This document shows, piece after piece, positions 17,312 through 26,289 of a DNA stretch of 64,000 nucleotides. The position numbers and the translations under genes are program-made. Every line of letters begins with the position of its first letter. Positions within the stretch are counted from its first letter, which is position 1. The DNA is from Candidatus Faecousia excrementipullorum. Lineage in GTDB: Bacteria > Bacillota > Clostridia > Oscillospirales > Oscillospiraceae. The stretch covers positions 1 through 64,000 of the forward strand of contig DVGG01000017.1 in the NCBI GenBank assembly GCA_018712825.1, given 5' to 3'. The notes beneath the pieces are model-generated. The model was not told where the DNA came from. It did not search any database and was given only the letters and a program-made list of their open reading frames with translations.

Positions 17312-19120
17312 ATGAATATGTTTTGTGTGCATTGCGGAGCCCAGCAGGAAGACGGCGCCAAGTTCTGCACCAGCTGCGGCAAGCCCCTGGACACCGAGGC
17401 GCCCCAGGCTGCCCCTCAGCCCCAGGAAGGCCCTGTAGCGGTGGAGGCACCCCCTGCTCCCAAGCAGGTAAATCCCCTGGTAGCCAAGCTGAAGGCCCTG
17501 CCCAAGTGGGTGTATGCAGCTGTGGTGGGAGGCATTGCGGTGATTGTGGCGGCAATCCTTATTGTGGTGAACATCACCTCCACCATCAACCTGAACGACT
17601 TTGTAACCATTGAGGTGGAGGGCTACGACGGCTACGGCACCGCCTCCATCTCCATCGACTGGGAGGCCATGGAGGCCAAGTACGGCGACAAGGTGAAGTT
17701 CTCCAAGGAAGCCAAGGATAAGCTGGGCGCTCTGGGCGGCTACCTGGACGATGTCAGTGCCTTTGACGGCCTGAAGGGCTCCGTGTATGTGTCCCTGGAC
17801 AAAGACAGCGACCTTTCCAACGGCGACGAGCTTCACTACGAATGGGACATTGACGATGAGCTTTTCAAGTATGTGTCCTGCAAGCTCAAGTACACCGAGG
17901 GCACCTACACCGTGGAAGGCCTGAAAGAGGCGGAAACCTTCGACCCCTTTGCGGACCTGACTGTGTCCTTTGAGGGCATCTCCACCAACGGACGGCTTCG
18001 CATAGAGTACGCCGGCGGAGAGCTGACCCCCTATGACTTTGAATGTGACACCGAAAACGGCCTGGCCAACGGCGATACCATTACCATCTATCTGGACGAG
18101 TACCAGGTGGAGCGCTGTCTGGAGGACCTGGGGAAGATTCCCTCCGTTACGGAAAAAACCTACACGGTGGAAGGCCTCAGTGAGTACATTACCGACCTGT
18201 CCCAGATTCCCCAGGAATATCTGGACAGCCTGAAGAAGGAAGCGGAGGATGCCATCTACGCCTACACCGCCAAGGCCTACGGCAGCAATTTCACCCTGAG
18301 CGAGCTGACCTACTCCGGCTATGTTCTCAATACCGTCAAGAGCGCCAAGGATTTCAGCGGCAATTTCAACGACCTGGCTTTGATTTTCAGCGGCACCGTC
18401 AGCGGCAAGGATGAGGAGCTGCCCAGCATGGTGGTCTACTATCCCATCCGCTACACCAGCATCCTGAACACCGCCGGAGAGATGTCCTATGAGGATATGG
18501 AGGGCATCGAGGGCTATTCCACCCTGGACACCTACCGGTTCAGCACCGACGGCTATTTCAACCCCCTGCTGTGCTATTCCGCCATGGCTTCCCGGTATGG
18601 CGACAACTATACCGTGACCGCCGGGGATGGCTTTGAGTCTTACAGCCAGGCTGCACCTCTGACCCAGCTGTCCCAGCTGAGCGAGGACTTCCGGGACATG
18701 ATGAACGCCGACGCCCTGGCCCTGATTCAGAGGGAAATCGCCGATTATGACGAAAAGGTCACGGCCACGGAGCCGGTCTTTGTGGGTCAGTATCTGCTCA
18801 CCCGGAAGGAGGCCGGCAGCCTGGCGGAGGGCAACTACTATGTGACGGTGTTCAAGGCCGAGGTATCCCATAGCGAGGGAAAATTTGAAACCACCACCGT
18901 CTATTTCCCCGTAGGCTACCAGGGTATCTACCAGATTCCCGAAAAGGGCTTCACCTTCATCTCCCGGGATAAGCTGTGGGGACGCAGCTCCTTCCCGGAC
19001 ACTTACTACTCCACCAAGGGTTACCTGGACGGCACCCAGATGTACGCCGACATCGTCACCGCCAACCGGGACAGCTACAACTATGAGGTCTCCCAGGGGC
19101 TTCAGGAGTTCGGCAAGTAA
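17312..19120 (+). CDS. Zinc-ribbon membrane protein with large extracytoplasmic domain
   Basis: MFCVHCGAQQEDGAKFCTSCGKPL zinc ribbon, linker, single TM, ~480-aa exterior domain; RBS gggagg. Confidence 0.85.
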   Translation: MNMFCVHCGAQQEDGAKFCTSCGKPLDTEAPQAAPQPQEGPVAVEAPPAPKQVNPLVAKLKALPKWVYAAVVGGIAVIVAAILIVVNITSTINLNDFVTIEVEGYDGYGTASISIDWEAMEAKYGDKVKFSKEAKDKLGALGGYLDDVSAFDGLKGSVYVSLDKDSDLSNGDELHYEWDIDDELFKYVSCKLKYTEGTYTVEGLKEAETFDPFADLTVSFEGISTNGRLRIEYAGGELTPYDFECDTENGLANGDTITIYLDEYQVERCLEDLGKIPSVTEKTYTVEGLSEYITDLSQIPQEYLDSLKKEAEDAIYAYTAKAYGSNFTLSELTYSGYVLNTVKSAKDFSGNFNDLALIFSGTVSGKDEELPSMVVYYPIRYTSILNTAGEMSYEDMEGIEGYSTLDTYRFSTDGYFNPLLCYSAMASRYGDNYTVTAGDGFESYSQAAPLTQLSQLSEDFRDMMNADALALIQREIADYDEKVTATEPVFVGQYLLTRKEAGSLAEGNYYVTVFKAEVSHSEGKFETTTVYFPVGYQGIYQIPEKGFTFISRDKLWGRSSFPDTYYSTKGYLDGTQMYADIVTANRDSYNYEVSQGLQEFGK

Positions 19121-19124
19121 ATCC

Positions 19125-19156
19125 CAAAAGGGCAGGACGAAAGTCCTGCCCTTTGT
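19125..19156 (+). terminator. Intrinsic terminator
   Basis: aaagggcaggacgaaagtcctgccctttgttt; a second hairpin aacccccggcggatgatccgccgggggtt follows at ~19159-19187. Confidence 0.8.
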
Positions 19157-19192
19157 TTAACCCCCGGCGGATGATCCGCCGGGGGTTGGTTT

Positions 19193-19645
19193 TTATGGCA
19201 GGGTGCTTTCAATCTTTCCGCAGATTTCCTCCACCATGCCGTAGGCATTGGGGCCGGTCAAATCCTTGCTCTGGGTTTCCAGAGCCTTCAGGATCTCCTC
19301 TATCTGGGCCTGGCAAGCCTCCGGCTGGCTGTATAGAAGCTTTTGCAGATTGGCATATCTTGGCATATAGGTGTAGACCACATCGTCCTTTTCCCCGTAG
19401 GAAAGCTCCTGCCAGGCAAAGAGGAACCGGTCAAGCCACCGGGCACCCTCCCAATAGTCCCCCGCATCCCCGGTGTCCAGAAAGCTCCGGAAGCTCTCCA
19501 GGGTGTATTCCATGCTCATGGTGCAAATCGCCGTCCGCTTTTCCCGGAAGGAATCCCGCTCCTGCCGGAGGCCCATCCACCGTCCCAGGGCAAAGGCCCC
19601 CAGAACACACACCAGGGCGGCGCCGATTGCCAGGTATTTCTTCAT
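19193..19645 (-). CDS. Hypothetical membrane-anchored protein
   Basis: N-terminal signal/TM (MKKYLAIGAALVCVLGAFALGRWMG), operonic with next gene. Confidence 0.65.
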   Translation of the reverse strand: MKKYLAIGAALVCVLGAFALGRWMGLRQERDSFREKRTAICTMSMEYTLESFRSFLDTGDAGDYWEGARWLDRFLFAWQELSYGEKDDVVYTYMPRYANLQKLLYSQPEACQAQIEEILKALETQSKDLTGPNAYGMVEEICGKIESTLP

Positions 19646-19651
19646 ATTTTT

Positions 19652-19900
19652 TCATGCTCCTTTCCCGAAACCGGATTCAATAGGGCAGAATAATCTTCCG
19701 GCAGGAGCGGCAGGCATAGGCCGGGGGGTATCCACCCAGTTGCGGAACCAGATGCACTTCTCCTTTTCTGTTACCCTTTTGAAAATATTGTGGGTGGCCA
19801 CTTTTACCCCCTCTGTGACGAAGCCATAGCTGTCGCCCCACAGCTGCCCCTTCTCCAAAGGGCCGCCGCACCAGGGGCAGCGCAGTTCCTGTTCTTCCAT
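19652..19900 (-). CDS. Small CPxCG zinc-finger protein (DUF6487-like)
   Basis: LRCPWCGGPLEKGQLWG; start MEEQEL; 82 aa. Confidence 0.65.
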   Translation of the reverse strand: MEEQELRCPWCGGPLEKGQLWGDSYGFVTEGVKVATHNIFKRVTEKEKCIWFRNWVDTPRPMPAAPAGRLFCPIESGFGKGA

Positions 19901-20048
19901 GTTCCCCACCGCCTTTCCTTTCGGTTTTTCTCTTTTCATTGTATCACAGCAAATGGGCATATGCAACAAAAACCGCGTGCAGATTCTCTCATCTTCCGGC
20001 AGATTGCATAGACGCCATCTTCCGGAGGAAGGAAGTCTATCCCCAAAA

Positions 20049-20096
20049 TCCCTATATGTTGGGTTTCCATAATTATCAAACCACAATATATTGTGG
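20049..20096 (+). promoter_or_regulatory. Tandem NrdR boxes upstream of nrdG
   Basis: Box 2 tccctatatgttgggt (20049-20064) and box 1 ccacaatatattgtgg (20081-20096), centres 32 bp apart; consensus recalled as acaCwAtATaTwGtgt. Confidence 0.85.
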
Positions 20097-20104
20097 TTAC
20101 CCCC

Positions 20105-20133
20105 TTGACAAGCGCCCCAAAAAGGCGTATACT
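20105..20133 (+). promoter_or_regulatory. nrdGD promoter
   Basis: TTGACA - 17 bp - TATACT directly downstream of NrdR box 1. Confidence 0.85.
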
Positions 20134-20164
20134 GGTTCTCGACGACGGAAAAAGGAGGCTTTTT

Positions 20165-20857
20165 ATGGTCATTGCCGGTCTGCAAAAAAACACCCTGCTG
20201 GACTACCCGGGGAAAATCGCCTGCACCGTGTTTCTTGCCGGCTGCAATCTCCGGTGCCCCTTTTGCCACAACCCTTCCCTGGTGCTGCCCAGCCGGGCTG
20301 AGCCCCCCGCCATGACGGAAAGGGAGCTTCTGGCATTTCTGGGGAAGCGCCGGGGGCTTCTGGAAGGGGTGTGCATCACAGGAGGAGAGCCCACCCTTCG
20401 CCGGGATTTGCGGGAGCTGGTGGAAAAAATCACCGCTCTTGGCTACCCTGTGAAGCTGGACACCAACGGCACCAACCCCAGGATGCTGGGGCAGCTTCTG
20501 GAGGCGGGGCTACTCAGCTACGTGGCCATGGACATCAAAAACGCCCCGGGGGAATACCAAAAAACCTGCGGCGGGGCGGATGTAGCCCAACAGGTGGCAG
20601 AAAGTGTGAAAATCCTCCGAAATTCCGGGATTCCCTACGAGTTTCGCACCACCGTGGTAAAGCCTCTCCACAGCGCAGAAACCATGAAAGCCCTGGGGCA
20701 GTGGCTTTCCGGGACAGAAGCCTATTTTATCCAAAACTTCCGGGACACGGGGGATCTGGTAGGACAAGGCCTCTCCCCCTTTTCGGAGAAGGAGCTACAG
20801 CAGCTGCTTTCGGCCGTGCTGCCCTACCTGCCCAATGCCCGGATTCGTGGAAATTAA
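20165..20857 (+). CDS. nrdG: Anaerobic ribonucleoside-triphosphate reductase activating protein (radical SAM)
   Basis: CNLRCPFCHNP cluster motif; precedes nrdD. Confidence 0.9.
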   Translation: MVIAGLQKNTLLDYPGKIACTVFLAGCNLRCPFCHNPSLVLPSRAEPPAMTERELLAFLGKRRGLLEGVCITGGEPTLRRDLRELVEKITALGYPVKLDTNGTNPRMLGQLLEAGLLSYVAMDIKNAPGEYQKTCGGADVAQQVAESVKILRNSGIPYEFRTTVVKPLHSAETMKALGQWLSGTEAYFIQNFRDTGDLVGQGLSPFSEKELQQLLSAVLPYLPNARIRGN

Positions 20858-20882
20858 CAACAGTGAAAAAGGAGTGAAGAAA

Positions 20883-23228
20883 ATGTATCAGGTGACCAAG
20901 CGGGACGGCAAGACCGTGGACTTCAACATCACGAGAATTGCCAACGCCATTACCAAGGCCTTTGAGGCAACCCAGATTCCCTACAACCCCGACATCATCA
21001 ATATGCTCTCTTTGCAGGTGACGGCGGACTATGCAGGGAAGATTATGGACAACGCCGTGTCTGTGGAGTCCATTCAGGATTCCGTGGAGGCGGTTTTGCA
21101 GCGGGCAGGCTACGCCGATGTGGCCAAGGCCTACATCCTCTACCGGAAGAACCGGGAGAAGCTCCGCTCCATGAGCTCCACTATCTTAGACTACAAGGGG
21201 CTGGTGGACGGCTACCTGAAGGTCTCTGACTGGCGGGTGAAGGAGAACTCCACCGTCACCTACTCCGTGGGCGGCCTGATTCTCTCCAACTCCGGCGCCA
21301 TCACCGCCAACTACTGGCTCAGCGAGATTTACGACCAGGAGATTGGGGACGCCCACCGCAACGCCGACCTGCACATCCACGACCTGTCCATGCTCACCGG
21401 CTACTGCGCCGGCTGGAGCCTGAAGCAGCTCATCCAGGAGGGTCTGGGGGGCGTGGTGGGAAAAATCACCTCTGCCCCTGCCAAGCACCTGGCAACATTG
21501 TGCAACCAGATGGTAAACTTCTTAGGGATTATGCAAAACGAGTGGGCAGGGGCTCAGGCCTTCTCCAGCTTCGATACTTATCTTGCGCCCTTTGTCAAGA
21601 CCGACAAGCTGACCTACAACGAGGTAAAGCACTGCATTGAAAGCTTCATCTACGGCGTGAACACCCCCAGCCGGTGGGGCACCCAGGCACCCTTCTCCAA
21701 CATCACCCTGGACTGGACGGTGCCGGCAGACCTGGCAAACCAGCCCTGCATTGTAGGCGGCAAGCCCCAGGACTTCACCTACGGCGACTGCAAGGCGGAG
21801 ATGGACATGATCAACCGGGCCTTCATCGAGGTGATGATTGAAGGCGACGCCAACGGCCGGGGCTTCCAGTACCCCATCCCCACCTACTCCATCACCCGGG
21901 ACTTTGACTGGAGCGACACTCAGAATAACCGGCTTCTCTTTGAGATGACCGCCAAGTATGGTACGCCGTATTTTTCCAACTACATCAACTCCGACATGGA
22001 GCCCTCCGATGTGCGGAGTATGTGCTGCCGGCTGCGGCTGGATTTGCGGGAGCTGCGGAAAAAGAGCGGCGGCTTCTTCGGAAGCGGCGAGTCCACCGGC
22101 TCCGTGGGCGTGGTCACCATCAACCTGCCCCGGATTGCCTACCTGTCCTCCACCCCGGAGGAATTCTACAAGCGGCTGGATCGGATGATGGACATTGCCG
22201 CCCGGAGCCTGAAAATCAAGCGCACCACCATCACAAAGCTGTTGGAAGAGGGGCTGTACCCCTACACCAAGCGGTACTTAGGCGGCTTTGACAACCACTT
22301 CTCCACCATCGGTCTTGTGGGCATGAACGAGGCTTGCCTCAACGCCCAGTGGCTGCGGAAGGATTTGACCCACAAGGACGCCCAGGACTTTGCGGTGGAT
22401 GTGCTGAACCATATGCGCAACCGCCTTTCCGATTACCAGGAGCAGTACGGCGACCTGTATAACCTGGAGGCCACCCCGGCGGAGTCCACCTCCTACCGCC
22501 TTGCCAAGCACGACAAGAAGCGCTACCCCGACATCATCACCGCCCACGAGGGAGCTACCCCCTACTACACCAACTCCTCCCACCTGCCGGTGGGCTACAC
22601 GGAGGACGTGTTCGAGGCCCTGGACATTCAGGACCGGCTCCAGCCCCTCTACACCAGCGGCACGGTGTTCCACACCTTCCTGGGTGAGAAGCTGCCGGAC
22701 TGGAAGGCGGCGGCGGCTCTGGTGCGGAAGATTGCGGAGAACTACGAGCTTCCCTACTACACCATCTCCCCCACCTACTCTGTGTGCGTAGACCACGGAT
22801 ACCTCCCCGGGGAGCAGTACACCTGCCCCCACTGCGGCAAGAAAACCGAGGTCTACAGCCGGATTACCGGCTACTACCGCCCGGTGCAGAACTGGAACGA
22901 CGGCAAGTCCCAGGAGTTCCAGGACAGAAAGACCTACCGCCCGGACATCTCCTGCCCCCCGGACAAGGCTCAGCCCCAGAAGACCGGGAAGGCTTTGGCG
23001 GACAAGCTGTACCTGTTCACCACCAAGACCTGCCCCAACTGCCGGATTGTAAAGCCCATGCTGGAAAGAGCCGGGATTTCCTATGAGGTGATGGATGCGG
23101 AGGAGAATCTGGAACTGGCTCAGAAATACCACCTGACCCAGGCCCCGTCCCTGGTAGCGGTAGCCGGCGACACCTTCACCGTTTACCCCGGTGTTTCCGC
23201 CATTTCCAACTATATCTCCCAGCAATAA
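20883..23228 (+). CDS. nrdD: Anaerobic (class III) ribonucleoside-triphosphate reductase with C-terminal glutaredoxin-like domain
   Basis: ATP-cone N-terminus, RITGYYRPVQNWNDGK glycyl-radical loop, CPHC zinc site, then LYLFTTKTCPNCRIVKPMLERAGISYEV redoxin domain. Confidence 0.92.
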   Translation: MYQVTKRDGKTVDFNITRIANAITKAFEATQIPYNPDIINMLSLQVTADYAGKIMDNAVSVESIQDSVEAVLQRAGYADVAKAYILYRKNREKLRSMSSTILDYKGLVDGYLKVSDWRVKENSTVTYSVGGLILSNSGAITANYWLSEIYDQEIGDAHRNADLHIHDLSMLTGYCAGWSLKQLIQEGLGGVVGKITSAPAKHLATLCNQMVNFLGIMQNEWAGAQAFSSFDTYLAPFVKTDKLTYNEVKHCIESFIYGVNTPSRWGTQAPFSNITLDWTVPADLANQPCIVGGKPQDFTYGDCKAEMDMINRAFIEVMIEGDANGRGFQYPIPTYSITRDFDWSDTQNNRLLFEMTAKYGTPYFSNYINSDMEPSDVRSMCCRLRLDLRELRKKSGGFFGSGESTGSVGVVTINLPRIAYLSSTPEEFYKRLDRMMDIAARSLKIKRTTITKLLEEGLYPYTKRYLGGFDNHFSTIGLVGMNEACLNAQWLRKDLTHKDAQDFAVDVLNHMRNRLSDYQEQYGDLYNLEATPAESTSYRLAKHDKKRYPDIITAHEGATPYYTNSSHLPVGYTEDVFEALDIQDRLQPLYTSGTVFHTFLGEKLPDWKAAAALVRKIAENYELPYYTISPTYSVCVDHGYLPGEQYTCPHCGKKTEVYSRITGYYRPVQNWNDGKSQEFQDRKTYRPDISCPPDKAQPQKTGKALADKLYLFTTKTCPNCRIVKPMLERAGISYEVMDAEENLELAQKYHLTQAPSLVAVAGDTFTVYPGVSAISNYISQQ

Positions 23229-23231
23229 TAG

Positions 23232-23268
23232 AAAAAAGCCGCCCTTTTCGATGAAAGGGCGGCTTTTT
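23232..23268 (+). terminator. Intrinsic terminator of nrdD
   Basis: aaaaaagccgcccttttcgatgaaagggcggcttttt. Confidence 0.85.
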
Positions 23269-23284
23269 CAGGCTCCCGGCCTGC

Positions 23285-23845
23285 AGGAGCCGTGACTGAG
23301 GGACGCACCAAAGGCTCCCTTGCCAAAGGGGCGGCGTGCCGCCGCTGTCATTGCGCACGGCGGCTTTCTTCGTATCGTTACTTCCCTGACCCGCCCGGTA
23401 TCGGCACTGCACCAAAGGCTCCCTTGTCAAAGGGGCGGCGTGCCGCCGCTGTCATTGCGCACGGCGGCTTTCTTCGTATCGTTACTTCCCTGACCCGCCC
23501 GGTATCGGCACTGCACCAAAGGCTCCCTTGCCAAAGGGAGCTGGCAAAAATCTTTGATTTTTGACTGAGGGATTCACAGCAGGCACTTTCCCAAAGTACG
23601 AACCCATGTGGAAAGGGGAAGGTTTTTTAGTGAATAGTGAAGAGGGAATAGGTAAGAAGTTCCGCAGGCTTTGCCTGCGGAATCCCCCCGCCTCGGCGTT
23701 GCCGAGGCACCCCCCTTTGGCAAGGGGGGCGTTGGTCTGTGCATCCACTACCACCGCGGTAACGATACCGGGCGGATTTAGAGAATCGTGAAGAGTGAAT
23801 AGTGAATAAGTTCGGCGGCAAGCCGCCGATACCGGGGGCACCCCG
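23285..23845 (-). repeat. Mosaic intergenic repeat island, inverted orientation (B-B-A-D-heptads-C)
   Basis: Two tandem B copies (~23305-23405, ~23415-23510), A module 23515-23575, C module ~23685-23735, heptads on both sides. Confidence 0.9.
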
Positions 23846-23849
23846 GCGC

Positions 23850-25211
23850 TTAGCGGTCGGCCAGGGGGATGTAGGGCTTTTTGGGTTTTACGTTGATGTA
23901 GGCGGGGCGGATGATCTTGCCGTTGTTCTGCAGCTCCTCAATCCGGTGGGCGCTCCAGCCTGCCACCCGGGACACGGCGAAGATGGGGGTGAACAGCTCC
24001 TCCGGGAGCTTCAGCATCCGGTACACCATGCCGGAATAGAAGTCCACGTTGGGGCTGACGCCCTTGTAAATCTTCCGCTTCTCCGCAATGATCTCCGTTG
24101 CCAGCCGTGCCACCGTCTCGTACATGGCAAAGTCCTCCTGGCAGCCCTTCTCCGCAGACAGATCCCGGGCGCAGGACTTGAGGATGTCCGCTCTGGGGTC
24201 GGAGATGGAGTACACCGCATGACCCATGCCGTAAATCAGACCGGAGCGGTCAAAGGCCTCCTTGTCCAGCACCTTCACAAGATAATCCCGGATGGAGCCC
24301 TCGTCGTGGATGTTGGCATGCTTCCGCAGGTCGTCCAGCATCTGCACCACCTTGATATTGGCGCCGCCGTGGCGGGGGCCCTTCAAGGAGCCCAGGGCTG
24401 CGGCGATGGCGGAGTAGGTATCCGTCCCGGAGGAGGACACCACATGGGTAGTAAAGCTGGAGTTGTTGCCGCCGCCGTGCTCCGCATGGAGAACCAACGC
24501 CAGATCCAGCACCTTGGCCTCCAGATGGGTAAACTTGCCGTTCTTCCGGAGCATCCGCAGGATGTTCTCCGCCGTGGACAGCTCCGGAGCCGGGTTGCGG
24601 ATATACAGCGTCCGGTTCAGATGGTAGTGGTTGTAGGCCTGGTAGCCGTACACCGCCAGCAACGGGAACATGGAGATGAGCTGCAGGCACTGGCGCAGCA
24701 CATTCTCCTGGGAGATGTCGTCCGGGTTGTCGTCATAGGAGTAAAGGGCCAGCACGCTCCGGGACAGGGAGTTCATGCCGTCCCGGCTGGGGGCTTTGAG
24801 AATCATGTCCCGGACAAAGGAGGGGGGCAGAGTCCTGTAATCGTTGATGGTGTTGCGGAACATCTCCAGCTCCCCGTCGTTGGGCAGCCGGGAGAAGAGA
24901 AGCAGATACACCGTCTCCTCAAAGCCGAATCGGTCATCCTTCAAAAACCCGGACACCAGCTCCCGGACATTCACCCCCCGGTAGTACAGCTGGCCCTCGC
25001 AGGGGTGGGCATTGCCCTGCTCGTCCTTCACCTTGGACACGATTTCGGAAATCTCCGTCAGGCCGGTGACCACGCCGTTGCCGTTCTCGTCCCGCAGACC
25101 CCGCTTGACGGAATATTTCTGGTACATCTCCGGCACAATCTTGTTGTTCTGCCGGGAAATGCTGGAAAGATTCTGGATGTAAGGTGTGATTTGGGAATAC
25201 TTGTTTTCCAT
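23850..25211 (-). CDS. gltA: Citrate synthase
   Basis: GHAVYSISDPRADIL, LHAEHGGGNNSSF, VDFYSGMVYRML; start MENKYSQITPYIQ with RBS AAGGAGGTCCACAATG. Confidence 0.92.
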   Translation of the reverse strand: MENKYSQITPYIQNLSSISRQNNKIVPEMYQKYSVKRGLRDENGNGVVTGLTEISEIVSKVKDEQGNAHPCEGQLYYRGVNVRELVSGFLKDDRFGFEETVYLLLFSRLPNDGELEMFRNTINDYRTLPPSFVRDMILKAPSRDGMNSLSRSVLALYSYDDNPDDISQENVLRQCLQLISMFPLLAVYGYQAYNHYHLNRTLYIRNPAPELSTAENILRMLRKNGKFTHLEAKVLDLALVLHAEHGGGNNSSFTTHVVSSSGTDTYSAIAAALGSLKGPRHGGANIKVVQMLDDLRKHANIHDEGSIRDYLVKVLDKEAFDRSGLIYGMGHAVYSISDPRADILKSCARDLSAEKGCQEDFAMYETVARLATEIIAEKRKIYKGVSPNVDFYSGMVYRMLKLPEELFTPIFAVSRVAGWSAHRIEELQNNGKIIRPAYINVKPKKPYIPLADR

Positions 25212-25700
25212 TGTGGACCTCCTTGCTTCCTGTTCAGCCCCTGGGGAAAGCTCCAGAGCAGAATCCGCCCCGCAGCCCTCCGTCAGATTGCGATAAATTG
25301 TGTGAGTGATGGTGCGGTACTGGTGCAGCGCCTCCGGGGACAGCCCCCGGAACATGGTCTGGGACAGTCTCTGCCGGGCACAGCGGATATCCTCCAGAAC
25401 CGGAACCGCCTTGGCCGTGACCCGGAAATGAACGCTTCGCCGGTCCTCCGGGTCGGGCTGGGCCTGCAGATATTCCTTCCGCCAAAGCCCGTCCACCGCC
25501 TGGGAAATATGCCCCTTGTTCAGGTGCAGATATTGATATATCCCCGTGGGGGTGTCCCCCTGGGGGCAGGTGGAAAGATAGTACAGCACATCAATTTCCA
25601 CCATTTTCAATCCGTAATTCTCCCGGATTTCCGAAAATCCGGCCTCTGCCAGCTTTCGCAGTATCACACTGCGCAATCCCATGTCCAATGCGCTTTCCAC
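25212..25700 (-). CDS. MarR-family winged-helix domain, continuous in frame with gltA
   Basis: YLHLNKGHISQAVDGLWRKEYLQAQPDPEDRRSVHFRVTAKA; GTG start; no stop codon before MENKY. Confidence 0.8.
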
Positions 25701-25929
25701 AATGCACCCCCCTCAAGAAAGTTTAATTTTAAATCATTTTACCACACGGCGGCGGCCCTTGTCAAGTTCCTCCTGGGATGGCGTAAAAAAACGGCAGACC
25801 CCAAAGAGTCTGCCGTTCAGACTGTCAATAAAGTCCCAAACCGGCAAAAGCAAAAGGAAATGGGCTTTCATCCCCTTTTGGAGGATTGGTAGAAAAACCA
25901 GGTGCAGTTTCTCCAACAAAAGCCCGGAA

Positions 25930-26105
25930 ATTGTTGCTGCGCAACGCTTTTGCCTTACTGCGCAAACGCCGCCCTACCGTACCCTATGTACGCCTACGGG
26001 CGGCGTTTGCTTGTCTTTGTGCCTTTCTTGACAGTCTGGCAGCGTGTCAAAAAAGTTTTTTTGACACGCTGCGCCCTGCCGGGATTTCCGGCAGGGCTTT
26101 TTTCT
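25930..26105. repeat. Hairpin-rich intergenic block
   Basis: gttgctgcgcaac; gcaaacgccgccc...gggcggcgtttgc; gcagcgtgtcaaaaaa..ttttttgacacgctgc; gccctgccggGATTTccggcagggcttttttc. Confidence 0.75.
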
Positions 26106-26289
26106 TATAGCCGCATATGTTACGGGTTTTCTTCCATTTTATCCCAAATACCCGGGGTTTCAAAGCTTGAAAAGTACCGGAAATTCTGCTATAATGGATG
26201 TATTAAGCAAAGTCCCCGTCCCGGCAGCCAGGTCTGCGGTGCTGCCGGGCGTATTTTATTTTCCTGTGGACGGAAAGGAGGTTTCTGCC

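Noticed and set aside
23850-25892. 696-aa plus-strand ORF 23802-25892
   Set aside because: Antisense to MarR-gltA; begins in repeat sequence.
25734-25919. 61-aa minus ORF between MarR-gltA and the antiporter
   Set aside because: Lies over a terminator-like hairpin (aacggcagac..gtctgccgtt); no RBS or conserved features.
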